Assembly: GCF_037126465.1 (NCBI RefSeq)
Contig: NW_026999318.1
Coordinates: 3,506,447 to 3,570,446, forward strand
Length of the DNA stretch: 64,000 nt
Direction: 5' to 3'
Source of the DNA: Ornithodoros turicata
Taxonomy: Eukaryota > Arthropoda > Arachnida > Ixodida > Argasidae
Shown: positions 31,537-41,542 of the stretch, piece after piece
How positions within the stretch are numbered: position 1 is the first letter of the stretch
How the letters are laid out: each line of letters begins with the position of its first letter
Notes under the pieces: model-generated
Databases searched by the model: none
Seen by the model: the letters and a program-made list of their open reading frames with translations, nothing else
What the model was told of the DNA's origin: nothing
Made by a program: the position numbers and the translations under genes

Positions 31537-34368
31537 TCACTTCATCACAAAGTCTTGATATCTCTTTGGTGGGTTTGAACGAGTCCCCCGAAGTGGATAC
31601 CGCCTGCCTTCCAGTTGCGGCGTCTCCTCGGCCAAATTGGAGGCGGAATCCATATGTGGCTCGTTTGAAGCATCCTGGGCTTCTTGTTCCACCGTTGGTG
31701 TTTCCACGTGTCCACTTTGTTCTTTCCACGTCCGTGTCAAATCATCAGTTACGTCCCACTCGTCCGGCCCATTTGCACGTCGACGGGGAATGCGCTTGAA
31801 GTAACTGGCATTTCGAACAATCCGCTTGTTCCCACACTCGGCAGTGATCGCTGAACCTAGAACTCGTGTTACCGTAAACGGACGATGCTCGTACTGCGAC
31901 TCATGAGACAACGGGGAAGACCGTTTCAGTAGGACACTATCTCCCTCTTGAAAATCATGAGGCTCGGCGTGACGCTTCTCGTCGGCGTAGGCCTTCATCT
32001 TTGCTTTCTTTAGTCGGTCTCTTTGCCGTAGCTTTTCTTGGCGTTGCGCCTCTTGCAGTTGGGGTAACTTTGTCCGAATCTTCCTGCCAAACAAGAGCTC
32101 CGCTGGAGTTACGGCGGTAGTTGAATGTGGCGTGGCCCGATAATTCAAAAGATATTCGCTGAGCGCCTCCTTCCATAGCTGTCCCTGAACCCCGGCGGCC
32201 TTCACCGTCTTCTTGACGTTCTTAATAAATCTCTCCACTTCGCCGTTGCCCTGCGGCCACAGTGGCGTAGTCTTTTGGTGGCGAATTCCGTTGTTGTCCA
32301 AGAATTCTGCGAACTCTTTGCTAAAGAAGGGAGGGCCGTTGTCCGTCCTGAGAACGTAAGGCAGCCCATGCACTGTGAAGATGTCGTTAAGCTTTCCTGT
32401 GACAGACTTGGCAGTCAGCGATGACAACGTTGCGACCACGGGGAACCGTGAGTATTCGTCTACTACTACCAGTAAGCATTTGTTGCCAGGCAAAGGACCA
32501 GCGAAGTCCGCCGCCAGGGACTGCCACGGGCCGTCCGGCAGCGGTGTCATCTTTAACGGTGAAATTCTTCCCCCGTCTACCGTTCTCTGACATGCCTCAC
32601 AGTTCTTGACGGCAGTCTCGACCATCCTATCGACCCCCGGGAACCAAACTTTTTCTCGGATCAGTTGTTTGGTTTTTACGACGCCCTGGTGACCTCGGTG
32701 TGCCAACTGAACGATTTTCAACCGTGCTTTCTCCGGAATCACCAGCCTTGTCCCTCTCAAAACGATATTCCTCTCAGTCACCGTCAGCTCGGCTCTAATG
32801 TGCTGGAAGGGTTTCAAAGCTTGCTCTTGCCACAGCAACTCTCGAGTCTTCTGATCGTTTGTGCGAAGAGCGGCTATCAGCAAGTCCATTTGCCGGTCAT
32901 GTTTGTACGCCTCCTCTATGTCACTTATGGTGAGCGCTTTCGGCGTGGGTGACCTCACGACGAATAAAATATATTCTTCGACTGCTTCAGTTTCTCTAGC
33001 CGACGCGCCCACTCCGCTGGGCACAGGCGGGTGTCGTGACAGGTAGTCCGCCGGGTTGTGTTTGCCGGAGATGTGCTCAGTGTCGAAGACATAGTGTTGA
33101 AGCCTTAAGCTGAAACGCTCCAACCGGGCCGACAACTTCGCACTGGGGTTTCGTAAAATTGACACAGGCGGTAGGTGGTCCGTCTTTACCGTAAAGTCGC
33201 CTCCTGCGAGGTATACCCGGAACCGTTCGATCGTTGACACGATCGCTAACATCTCTCTATCGATTTGAGGGTACCTCTTCTCTACCGGAGACAACGCTCG
33301 ACTGTAGTACGCCAAAATGTTGGCGCTCTTCCCCACTTTGGACTCCTGGATCAACATCCCCGCTATCCCGTCAGGCCCTGCATCGGTGATGACGGAGGTA
33401 GCTTTGTCCTCATCGAAGTACGCCAGAGTCCTAGACTGGGACATCTCTCGCTTGATCTTGTCCATGGCTTTCTGGTGCTCTCTGGTCCACCGAAACTGAA
33501 CATTGCTGTGTGTTAAGCTTCTCATCGGCTCTACCATTTCGGCCAACCGGGGAATAAATCGACTGCAATAGTTGACCATTCCTAACAGGCTCTTCACTTC
33601 TGCTGCGTTCTTCGGTGGCGGCATCTCCGTTATTGCCTCCACCTTTTCCGGGTCTACGCTGACACCATTGGCCGAGAAGACGTGACCAAAGAACTTCAAA
33701 GTTTGGGTGCCCGTGAGGCACTTCTTTTCATTTAAGGTCAGACCCGCGTCTTCTAAACTCCTCAGTACCAATCGAAGCCTGCGGTCATGTTCTGCCGCCG
33801 TGCGTCCGGATACTAGGATGTCATCACTGATATTAGTGATCCCGTCTTCATCCGGTAAGACTTGTCTTATGGCATCTTGGAAAATTTCGGAGGCTGCGTT
33901 GACTCCAAAGAGTAGTCTCTTATATCTTCGCAGACCGCAGTGTGTTGAGAAAGTCGTGATGTGACGAGATGACTCCTCCAGCTCCAGCTGGTGATAACCT
34001 TCGTTGAGGTCAAGTTTTGAAAAATAGGCTGCCCCATTCAAAATACCGATGACGTCCTCGACGGTTGGCATCACATTGCGGACTCGGCCATTGGCTCTAT
34101 TGGCTTCCCTCATATCTACGCACATTCGGACCGCTCCACTGGAATGTGGTTTGGGGACTACAACGATTGGAGAAACCCACGGTGTGGGTCCTGTTACCGG
34201 CTCGATTATGTCTAGACTCTCGAGTCGAACCAGCTCTGCTTCCACCGCTTTCCTCATCCGGAAGGGAATTCTACGATGCTGTCGCGCCACGGGTTGCACA
34301 TCCTCCGATATTTGCAGCTTGACCTGGAAATTCTTCAGCCGCCCAATACCTCCGAACAGTCTAGGAAA
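31537..34368 (-). CDS. Element E pol: RT, RNase H, integrase
   Basis: The largest intact frame in the window. The first ATG is at 34299 (920 codons), but the frame is open upstream to the TAA at 34369. Order: FPRLFGGIGRLKNFQ and DVQPVARQHRRIPF; RT with YFSKLDLNEGYHQL and ITNISDDILVSG, so the palm reads ISDD with both Asp present; RNase H with TDAGPDGIAGML; integrase zinc domain HRGHQGVVKTKQLI and NCEACQ; core with AADFAGPLPG, LRTDNGPPFFSKEF and QGNGEVERFIKN, giving a complete DDE. The tail ends in a basic RRYPLRGTRSN segment. No chromodomain was recognised. Confidence 0.96.
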   Translation of the reverse strand, partial: FPRLFGGIGRLKNFQVKLQISEDVQPVARQHRRIPFRMRKAVEAELVRLESLDIIEPVTGPTPWVSPIVVVPKPHSSGAVRMCVDMREANRANGRVRNVMPTVEDVIGILNGAAYFSKLDLNEGYHQLELEESSRHITTFSTHCGLRRYKRLLFGVNAASEIFQDAIRQVLPDEDGITNISDDILVSGRTAAEHDRRLRLVLRSLEDAGLTLNEKKCLTGTQTLKFFGHVFSANGVSVDPEKVEAITEMPPPKNAAEVKSLLGMVNYCSRFIPRLAEMVEPMRSLTHSNVQFRWTREHQKAMDKIKREMSQSRTLAYFDEDKATSVITDAGPDGIAGMLIQESKVGKSANILAYYSRALSPVEKRYPQIDREMLAIVSTIERFRVYLAGGDFTVKTDHLPPVSILRNPSAKLSARLERFSLRLQHYVFDTEHISGKHNPADYLSRHPPVPSGVGASARETEAVEEYILFVVRSPTPKALTISDIEEAYKHDRQMDLLIAALRTNDQKTRELLWQEQALKPFQHIRAELTVTERNIVLRGTRLVIPEKARLKIVQLAHRGHQGVVKTKQLIREKVWFPGVDRMVETAVKNCEACQRTVDGGRISPLKMTPLPDGPWQSLAADFAGPLPGNKCLLVVVDEYSRFPVVATLSSLTAKSVTGKLNDIFTVHGLPYVLRTDNGPPFFSKEFAEFLDNNGIRHQKTTPLWPQGNGEVERFIKNVKKTVKAAGVQGQLWKEALSEYLLNYRATPHSTTAVTPAELLFGRKIRTKLPQLQEAQRQEKLRQRDRLKKAKMKAYADEKRHAEPHDFQEGDSVLLKRSSPLSHESQYEHRPFTVTRVLGSAITAECGNKRIVRNASYFKRIPRRRANGPDEWDVTDDLTRTWKEQSGHVETPTVEQEAQDASNEPHMDSASNLAEETPQLEGRRYPLRGTRSNPPKRYQDFVMK

Positions 34369-35571
34369 TTATCTTTTTGCGTCTACCGATGTCTTCTGGG
34401 ATATTGTTCGTACGATATCGATGAGCATGAGCTCTCTGGCCGTTTCGTAGCTCAGTAATGATGAATGTGATCCTTCGACGACATATACGGGCGCTTGAGT
34501 TTGCTTATCCCTGGCTCTGAACGTAGCCTTGAATGTTCCCATGACCGGAATCGCCTCTGTAATTCCATACGGGACGAGACGAGTCGTTGTCTCTTCCAGT
34601 CGGCCTTTTAAGTGCGTCCTCCAGGTCTGTTCACCTATCACATTGACTCCTGCTCCAGTGTCCAGGAAGAAGTCCAGGGGCCTATCGTTAACCGTTACTC
34701 TAACGACAGGGAGCTTCGTGCAGCCCTGTACGTGAAACACAGACTCTTCTGAGCTTGAAACTTTTGAACGCGTGGACAACACGTTCACGGACCCCACCGG
34801 TTCCTTAGGCAATGTGGTCGCTCTGCACCACTTCGCGAAATGGTTGCCCTTCTGACATTTGTGACACCTCGCTCCCCAAGCAGGACAGTTTGTCTTTCCG
34901 CCTTCATGGGGCCACCTTCCGCCGCAGCCAAAGCACTTCTGTGTTCCCCCTCGACCACGTTGATCACTCTTCTCTTGTGGCCGACCTCTACGGTTAAATT
35001 TTTTCTCCTTTACATTGTGAACTGTGTGCGTCTCTGAAGGTGTTTCTATGTTGGATGCTTGCATCTCTGTAGTCTCGATGCTTCTTCCCAGCTTCATAAG
35101 TTGGTCGAGTGTAATGTCCGATTCTCTGAGTGCTACTCTCCTTAATCTGCTTGACGTGGTTCCCTCTATGATTTGTGAGACAATTTCCCTCTCAATCTCG
35201 GAAAATTCGCATGTCGCTCCAAGACGTCTCAATCTGACCTGGAACTGGTCCAGTGTTTCGCGGACTTCTTGCCGGGCTCGCCGAAACACATGGCGTTCGT
35301 ACACGGTGTTTCGCTTTGGTGCGAAATGTTCCTTGAGTCGTGCAATCGCAGTGTCATAATCTGTCCCGGTGTTGGAAAGTGTTTGGAAGACGTCATATAC
35401 TTCTTCACCGGCGTAGTGCAGCAACATGGCTCTCTTGCGTGCCTCGTTAGTGACGTTGGCGGCTAGCAGGAAATTTTCAAAGCGGGCTACCCACTTCAAC
35501 CATCTTTGTGATAACGACGACACGTCGGAATGTGGGTCAAATGCTGGAAAGGGTGGCAAAGGAGTCTCCAT
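34369..35571 (-). CDS. Element E gag and protease
   Basis: 400 codons starting METPLPPFPAFDP. The capsid-like region includes FENFLLAANV, HYAGEEVYDVF and LKEHFAPKRN. Two Cys/His clusters follow: CFGCGGRWPHEGGKTNC, unusually spaced, and CHKCQKGNHFAKWC, a CCHC knuckle. The protease has the active site FFLDTGAGVNVIG. The frame ends at TAA (34369-34371) after VDAKR. Pol follows in the same frame, so gag-pol would be one polyprotein but for this stop. Confidence 0.94.
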   Translation of the reverse strand: METPLPPFPAFDPHSDVSSLSQRWLKWVARFENFLLAANVTNEARKRAMLLHYAGEEVYDVFQTLSNTGTDYDTAIARLKEHFAPKRNTVYERHVFRRARQEVRETLDQFQVRLRRLGATCEFSEIEREIVSQIIEGTTSSRLRRVALRESDITLDQLMKLGRSIETTEMQASNIETPSETHTVHNVKEKKFNRRGRPQEKSDQRGRGGTQKCFGCGGRWPHEGGKTNCPAWGARCHKCQKGNHFAKWCRATTLPKEPVGSVNVLSTRSKVSSSEESVFHVQGCTKLPVVRVTVNDRPLDFFLDTGAGVNVIGEQTWRTHLKGRLEETTTRLVPYGITEAIPVMGTFKATFRARDKQTQAPVYVVEGSHSSLLSYETARELMLIDIVRTISQKTSVDAKR

Positions 35572-35669
35572 GACGTTACCTAAGCCTTGTGTTCTGACGG
35601 GCTGATGCGAAGTCTCTTGCTTTTGTTGTGCTGCCTGTTGCTGTCTTCTTTGCTTCGTGGGTCAACTTT

Positions 35670-35679
35670 CTCGTCGCCA
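35670..35679 (-). other. Element E primer-binding site
   Basis: On the minus strand TGGCGACGAG follows the 5' LTR after five bases. It is complementary to a tRNA 3' end CTCGTCG plus CCA, as expected for tRNA-Ser(GCU) whose acceptor starts GACGAG. The tRNA assignment rests on general knowledge of that tRNA. Confidence 0.75.
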
Positions 35680-35684
35680 GAAAC

Positions 35685-35865
35685 TGTGGTGTCGCTGAGC
35701 ATCAGAATCTCTACCTCAAATCCAGCAAGCATACCCGCATACAACTGCTTTATTATTCCATCCGACCGTTCCGGTCCTCGTGCTCATATTCTCTTTTTCG
35801 TCGTCGTCGTTCACCTCCTCTATACCGTGAATACAACCCAAACAAATAAAACCAACAACACTACA
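35685..35865 (-). repeat. Element E 5' LTR
   Basis: 181 bp, same limits as the 3' LTR, adjoining the right GTAGC. Confidence 0.95.
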
Positions 35866-36946
35866 GTAGCAATGGAGGGCAGATAAAGTGGAGCTTCATT
35901 GTACGCGTTCAGGAGCTCCAAAAGACAGAAGGGTTGCGGGCAGGCAACAAACTCAGGGCTGCACACATTGATTGGAGCAGCCAAAAGATGAAAGTCAACT
36001 TGGCTGCCCAGACACTCAGTGCAAGCTTAGCAGATGCGCTGGAATTCTGTGATCAAGACCTAAACATTGCAAGCTTTCAAGGGTGCGAAGGTACAGTGAA
36101 CTTCCTCAGAAGGCTCGACCGTCTCTTTGACATCCTGAACTCTCGCGTTCCTCTGACAAAGAACTTCAAGGCACCAATCCGATACGCAACCCGCCACCTT
36201 TGGATGTCATTCTTTAATGACATGGATGGTTATATAACCGCTCTAAAAGATGGATTTGGGAAGCCAGTTCTAGAATCTGCAAGAAAAACAGGATTCCTTG
36301 GATTCCTGATCAACATGAGAAGCCTTCAAAGTCTCTGCACTTGCCTTCTCTCTGGCGAAAATCCACACTTGAAGTACATGCTTACCTACAAGCTTTCACA
36401 AAATCACCTTGAGCTTTTTTTCTGTGCACTAAGAGGCAGAGGTGGGTGGAGCAATAATCCTACTGCAGGACACTTCATGGCTGGATACAAAAGACTGCTT
36501 GTACACCACCAAATAGAGCCATCAGCAGGAGGCAATTGTACAGCTAAAGACAGCACATATATACTTACAGTGACAACTGCAGCAGCATCAGAAGCCACAT
36601 CCCTTGATGAGCTTGATATTCAAGCCACTCGATATTTTGGCACCTCTACAAGTGAAGGTGGAGACCACGACTATGCAGAAGCACCAGACGCTGGGCAACT
36701 CTCTGCCTTTGTTGAGGATGTCGTCGGGTACATTGCAGGGTACGTAGTGAAGTCAGTAACGAGGAGAATCTCCTGCGCTGACTGCATTGATGCCCCGACA
36801 GACAGTTCTTCAAGCAGTGCCCTACTCCACCGCAAATCGCGTGGTGGGCTTGTCAAGCCATCCCAAAGCGTCGTTGCCAAGGTGACAGAAAAACTAGTTC
36901 AACGAATGCTCCACATATCGGAGGGAAATTTGCCGTCTAGCATTTA
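35866..36946 (+). pseudogene. P transposase catalytic domain, second half
   Basis: It continues with NGGQIKWSF and the insertion domain, through RYATRHLWMSFFND, and into NHLELFFCALRGRGGW, which holds the acidic residues completing the catalytic set. VVGYIAGYVV and SCADCI follow. The frame ends at LPSSI with TAG (36944-36946). Confidence 0.92.
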
Positions 36947-37207
36947 GACCGGGCAGCTTCTCACAAGAGCTGTTTTACAGGACATCTTGTCCACATCTCT
37001 GAGACACAACGTTTTCCTTACCCTCTAGAGCACATGTTCGAGTGCTCTCCAGAAGAAAACCACGTCATTCGCCTCATAAAGCCTATAGCTAACTGCTATG
37101 GCAAGATTCGACTTCACCATCTTGCAAAGGAGCACACAGAAAACGTGAATGACAGACCACGACTACGAAAGAAGCTCTCAAGAATCATAGTATTCAACAA
37201 TGAATGA
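36947..37207 (+). pseudogene. P transposase C-terminus in shifted frames
   Basis: After the TAG, similarity continues in other frames: TGQLLTRAVLQDIL, then EHMFECSPEENHVIRLIK, IANCYGKIRLHHLAKEH and LSRIIVFNNE before TGA. These are typical of the P transposase end. At least one frameshift near 36945-37030 disables it. Confidence 0.8.
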
Positions 37208-37209
37208 CA

Positions 37210-37900
37210 ATGACTAATGGCCGTAGAAGTCGAGTGTTGTAATATTAATTTATAAATTCTACATGTCATGTTCGCAGTGATGTTACTGTGCAATTTTGTA
37301 CAATTTTACTGGTTATCACTTTAAACAAGCCGTTTGTGAGGTAGGGTGGAAGTAAACTGCGGCGTTAACCTCGCAAGTGCAATCACTCTTGCAGCACTTG
37401 TTACGTCATGCGCTCTTCGTGCACAGCGCTTCGAATTTCTGTAACAAACTGCGCCGACAGCTGAACAACTGCAACACACTCGTAGAACACAATACGAATG
37501 CCAATGGATTATGGAAAAGGCCAAACGAGAACCATATACAGCGCCTAACGACCCACACAATAACAAACGAAATCCACACACAAACGAAACTACCTTACAA
37601 TAACAAACAGTGCAAACCCTTTCTAAGCAAAAGGAATTAAATTTATAAGTTGTCATTCACCAAATTCCTCTATTTTTATGTTTCCCGTGCACGTAACTAA
37701 CGACACCATATTCGGAGTACAGGAAGCGGAGAAGAAAAAGGACGTAATTACCATGAAAACTACAGACACACCGCCGAAGCACGGTAGCCTGCACCACTGA
37801 TTCCAGCACACTGATTCCTAAGAAAGATGCGTGCTAATCAACAATGAGGAGCGTTTAAAGAGTAACAAATGCTCCAAATCGAATCGCTTCCCATTGTTTC
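37210..37900. other. P element 3' non-coding region
   Basis: AT-rich sequence between the transposase stop and the right inverted repeat. A polyadenylation-like AATTAAATTT lies near 37635. No gene. Confidence 0.6.
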
Positions 37901-38014
37901 CTATGGGGACAGCCGGCGCCATTGGGCCCTCCAACATGGCGGCCGGTTGCCGCACCTCTCTCCCACGAGCCCCTCTCCTATGCGCGATACAGCCTTTATA
38001 CATAGAGATCAGTG

Positions 38015-38622
38015 CAGAAGACACGTGCTGGACAAGATGGCCGACAACGAGGTGGGCGCGCACATCGAACAGCGAATTGTCATGAAGTTCCTCGTGAATG
38101 AAGAAGTAAAGTCAACTGAAATTCACAGAAGACTTCAAGCTCAGTATAGCCACGATACACTTAGCCGCAGCAAAGCGTTTGAGTGGTGCAAACGGTTCCG
38201 GGACGGCCGTAGATCAGTGCAGGACGATCCCGGCCGGGGGGGCTCAGAGCCCAGTGTCAGAGTTCCTGAGAACATCCAACTTGTGGAGCGCCTGATCCTC
38301 ATGGACCGACGGATAACATGTCTCCAACTGGCTCGAAAGACGCACCTTTCTCTGGGAACGTTGAACGCTATCATTCATGAACACCTCCGGTTTCGGAAAG
38401 TTAGTGCCCATTGGGTCCCGAGGCAGCTCTCCGTGTTTGACCGGCAGAGAAGACTGGAAATCTCCCAAGAGCTAAGGTACCGTTTCGACACTGAAGGACA
38501 GCCTTTCCTTGATCGGATCATCACGTGCGATAAAACGTTCGTGCACCATTTCACTCCTGAGTCTAAACGCGCATCAAAACAGTGGAAGCATCCGGGCTCG
38601 CCAGCTCCCAAGAAGTGCCGAA
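38015..38622 (+). mobile_element. Mariner 2, right part, 3' truncated
   Basis: It resumes after the P element with CAGAAGACACGTGCTGG. Its 3' end is missing: at 38623 the sequence changes to a putative LTR of element C, and the rest of the mariner is not found. Confidence 0.9.
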
Positions 38623-38627
38623 TGTAG
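38037..38627 (+). pseudogene. Mariner 2 transposase, N-terminal two thirds
   Basis: MADNEVGAHIEQR opens a clean frame with the HTH region (SRSKAFEWCKRFRDGR and LSLGTLNAIIHEHL), the linker motif VSAHWVPRQLS, and the first catalytic Asp in ITCDKTFVHHF, then GSPAPKKCRM. It stops at the element C junction, so the DNARPHTA and APSDFHLF blocks are absent. It retains the central part that mariner 1 lacks. Confidence 0.92.
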
Positions 38628-38787
38628 TGGCGCCAGTTGAAGAAGCACAGGATTGAGATCCGCCGCGCTCGTGCAGTGAAAAAGATCATTCTGTTTCGGA
38701 ACTGGAGCCGGACAGGGAACCACGCATTTGTGGTGCAACTTGGTTGTACATAGCAGTATTAAAAGGGTGTTACTACCATCTGTTACA
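38623..38787 (+). repeat. Putative 5' LTR of gypsy element C
   Basis: It starts TGTAGTGGCGCC at the mariner break and ends CTGTTACA just before the primer site. No matching 3' LTR was found in the window, so the left edge is inferred from the junction. Confidence 0.55.
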
Positions 38788-38788
38788 C

Positions 38789-38798
38789 TGGCGACGAG
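38789..38798 (+). other. Element C primer-binding site
   Basis: TGGCGACGAG, identical to that of element E, one base after the LTR end. It suggests the same tRNA-Ser primer. Confidence 0.65.
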
Positions 38799-38834
38799 CG
38801 GACAACAGTTCGACTTCTAGAGGGACCTACGGGG

Positions 38835-39786
38835 ATGGCGCCCCCTGCTGCTTCTGAAAGTATGACTTCTGATAGGTCGGGTTCTACTCCGTCTGGTTCA
38901 ACGTTCATCGGCCCAGGAACGTTCGATCCCGAACGAGAAGACTGGAGATTGTACCAGATCCGTCTTCAAGCGTTCCTCGACGTTTCCGGAATTGTTTCAG
39001 AGGTGGACCGAAGGAACACCTTGATTGCGCTTTTGGGAGCAGAGACTTTCAAGGTCTTGCACTCTCTAGTTCAGCCCCAAAATATCACCGATGTGTCCTT
39101 CGTCGACCTGCTGAAGAAGCTGGACGAACATTTCTCTCCTAAACGATTCAAGGAATTCGAACGAACAAAGCTGTTCTCCGCTCACCAGGAGGAACAGGAG
39201 ACTCCGACCGCATTCCTTGCAAGGCTTAGGTCCATCATCACGTTCTGCGAATACGAACAGGAGACTGACCCCCGGGCATGTTCCTTACTCACTGCATTTA
39301 TCGTTGGACTTCGGGCGACCAACGAATACGGGCTCGTCTAGTTCAAGAGGTTGACCTGGATGTCAACAAGGCAGGATAAGGATTTCTGAAAGTTGCTTGA
39401 AGGTAGAGCAGGAGTCTCGGCAACTGGATCGCAAGCTACTGGCTTCGTCGGCGTTGAGGAACGTTGCTAAAGTCCAAACCTCCGTTGATCAACAACTGGA
39501 AAGCTGTTTTCGCTGCGGCAACACCAACGACAGTGAGGCAACGTGTCGCTTCAGCAAGGAACGTTCCAGAGCGTGCAATCAGTTAGGTCATATTGAACGT
39601 ATGTGTACGAGGAAGAGGCAGAAACCTTCTCGCACTGTTCACCCTCATCGTAGTGTGAAGTCTATCACAAGTGTCTTGGCTGTGGGTGACAAAGAAGAGG
39701 TCTTCACCTGCATCATCGACGGAGTTCCAACTCAACTCCAGGTAGGCACAGGCTCATATTATACCTTGGAAGAAACGCTTGGCTGA
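38835..39786 (+). pseudogene. Element C gag and protease
   Basis: Gag starts MAPPAASESMTSDRSG and includes WRLYQIRLQAFLDVSG, KKLDEHFSPKRFKEFER and FLARLRSIITFCEY, before a stop at 39339. A second frame from 39397 gives two Cys clusters, CFRCGNTNDSEATC and CNQLGHIERMC (both damaged), and a protease-like LQVGTGSYYTL. The expected active site is DTG, so the catalytic Asp has become Gly. The element carries a stop, a frameshift and a dead protease. Confidence 0.88.
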
Positions 39787-41542
39787 AGTTGGGGAAGCCA
39801 AAACTCGCACTGGCGCATCAGAAACTCAGGGTACTTACCGATATACAGCATACAGCAGCATAGCTTACAGCATACCTTTGAAAGGCCAACGTTCGTTGGA
39901 GGTAACAGTTACGGGACAAACCCACGAGCTCCAAGCACTTTTTGCAGAATTTGATGGTATGAGCTTACTTGGCAGAGAGTGGATCCGCGTGCTGAAGCTA
40001 GACCTCAACGCCATGTTTGTTGGGCGTATCCGCGATCCTCAGCCAGACCTCTCGGACATTCTGCGCCAGTACGACGATCTTTTCGAGGAGGTACTAGGAC
40101 GGTGCTCGAAGGTCAAGGTCCACCTACAGTTTCAGTCAGAAGCGAGACCGAAATTTTGCAAAGCCAGGCCTATTCCGTTTGCGCATCGTGACGCAGTGGA
40201 GAGAGATCTGCAGAGACAAGTCAGTAACGGAGTCTTGACGCCAGTTGAAGTGTTGCAATGGGCAACACAATTGGAGCCGTTCCCAAACCGAATGGGGCGG
40301 TGCGTGTCTGCGGCGATTTCAGTGTTACTGTCAACCCGCATCTGGACGTTGCCCAGTACCCCCTACCACGTCTGCAGGAGCTGTTCGCAAAACTGAACGG
40401 TGGCAAGCACTTCTCCAAACTCGACCTCTCGGAAGCATATTTGCAGTTGAAGCTAGATGAAGATGCCAAGAATGTTCTTGTCGTGAACACTCACAAGGGT
40501 CTTTTCCGCTTCAACAGGATGCCTTTTGGGATATCGTCAGCCCCCGCTATATTCCAGAGAACAATGGAAAAGGTCACTGCTGGGCTAGAGGGCGTGGCCT
40601 GTTATCTCTACGACATCATCGTAACTGGAAGAACCGAGGCCGAACATCTGGACCACCAGGAAGAGGTCTTGCGAAGGCTTCGTGAGAATATGGCTTTCGC
40701 CTCAAGAAAAAAAAAAAAAGTGAATTCCTCAAAACAGAAGTGGAATATCTTGGACAAATCGTTTCACCAGATGGCTTCAAACCACCACCGAAAAAGTGTC
40801 AGCTCTGCTGCACATGCCAGAACCAACCAACATTGAGGAACCTCGAGGCTTTCTTAGTCTCGTGCAATACTATGGTCGATACGTCAAGCCACTTTCAGAT
40901 CTTTGCGCACCACTCAATCAACTTCTGCGGAATAATGTGCCTTGGGAGTGGTCATCAGGTCGCGCCCAGGCGTTCAAGGAGATCAAACGTCTAGTCACGT
41001 CCATCGATTCCTTGGCGCATTTCGACCATAGTCAAACTCTCTACATGACTGCTGACGCTTCCTCGATAGGCGTTGGCGCGGTGATTTACCATAAAGTCAA
41101 TGGTAAAGACAAGCCCATCGTCCATACTTCTAAGACGTTGACGTTGGCCCAAAAAAACTACGTCCAAATTGAAAAGGAAGCCCTGGCCATTACATTCGGT
41201 GTTAAGACGTTGCACCAATATCTCTGGGGAAGGGAATTCGTCTTATATGCAGACCATAAACCACTGACGGCAATCTTTGGCTCAAAGAGAGGAATTCCAG
41301 TCACAGCGGCGAACAGAATGCAGCGCTGCGCGTTGACCCTGCTTGGTCATAGTTTTGACATTCAGTACAAGCCAACGGCCCAGTTCGGAAATGCGGACGG
41401 CCTGTCTCGACTTCCGGCAGGTCCGGACCCTGATTTCGATGCTGCGATTTCGGATGACGACTTCCTTGTGGGGAGTACTGGTGTGATAACCGCTCCCGGT
41501 AGGAACGACAGCGGACACGAGATAGGGGTACCTTTCGGGTAG
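39779..41542 (+). pseudogene. Element C RT and RNase H, integrase missing
   Basis: In three frames: GMSLLGREWIRVLKLDLN and PKFCKARPIPFAHRD; then VPKPNGAVRVCGDFSV and HFSKLDLSEAYLQL, with the palm motif CYLYDIIVTG, where YLDD has become YLYD; an A-tract near 40708 marks another frameshift. The third frame gives LVQYYGRYVKPLSDL, RNase H with TADASSIGVGAV and QIEKEALAITFG, and NADGLSRLP at its end. No integrase follows, so the element is 3' truncated after about 41542. Confidence 0.9.

Larger units (their letters stand above)
31325..35865 (-). mobile_element. Ty3/gypsy element E, nearly intact
   Basis: A 4.54-kb minus-strand LTR retrotransposon with two 181-bp LTRs, a primer site, a polypurine tract and gag-protease-RT-RNase H-integrase coding. 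It is flanked by GTAGC at 31320-31324 and 35866-35870, a 5-bp duplication inside the P transposase. The LTRs differ at about 4 of 181 positions by eye, so the insertion is fairly recent. The only obvious coding defect is one TAA between protease and RT. Confidence 0.97.
28977..38014 (+). mobile_element. P-family DNA transposon with 8-bp target duplication
   Basis: The element starts CACTGATCTCTAT and the complement of its right end also starts CACTGATCTCTAT. The inverted similarity continues through GCGCATAGG and CAACCGGCCGCCAT over about 80 bp. It is flanked by CAGAAGAC at 28969-28976 and 38015-38022, inside mariner 2. An 8-bp duplication is the P superfamily rule, and the coding part is a THAP9-like transposase, so ends and content agree. 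Without the nested LTR element and its duplicated 5 bp it would be about 4.5 kb. Confidence 0.93.

Noticed and set aside
31137..31799. Plus-strand 220-codon frame across the LTR junction
   Set aside because: It spans the P transposase, the LTR and antisense pol; a chance frame.
37869..38036. Upstream extension of the mariner 2 frame
   Set aside because: The frame runs through the P element's right inverted repeat before reaching the mariner; the real start is the MADNEV ATG at 38037.
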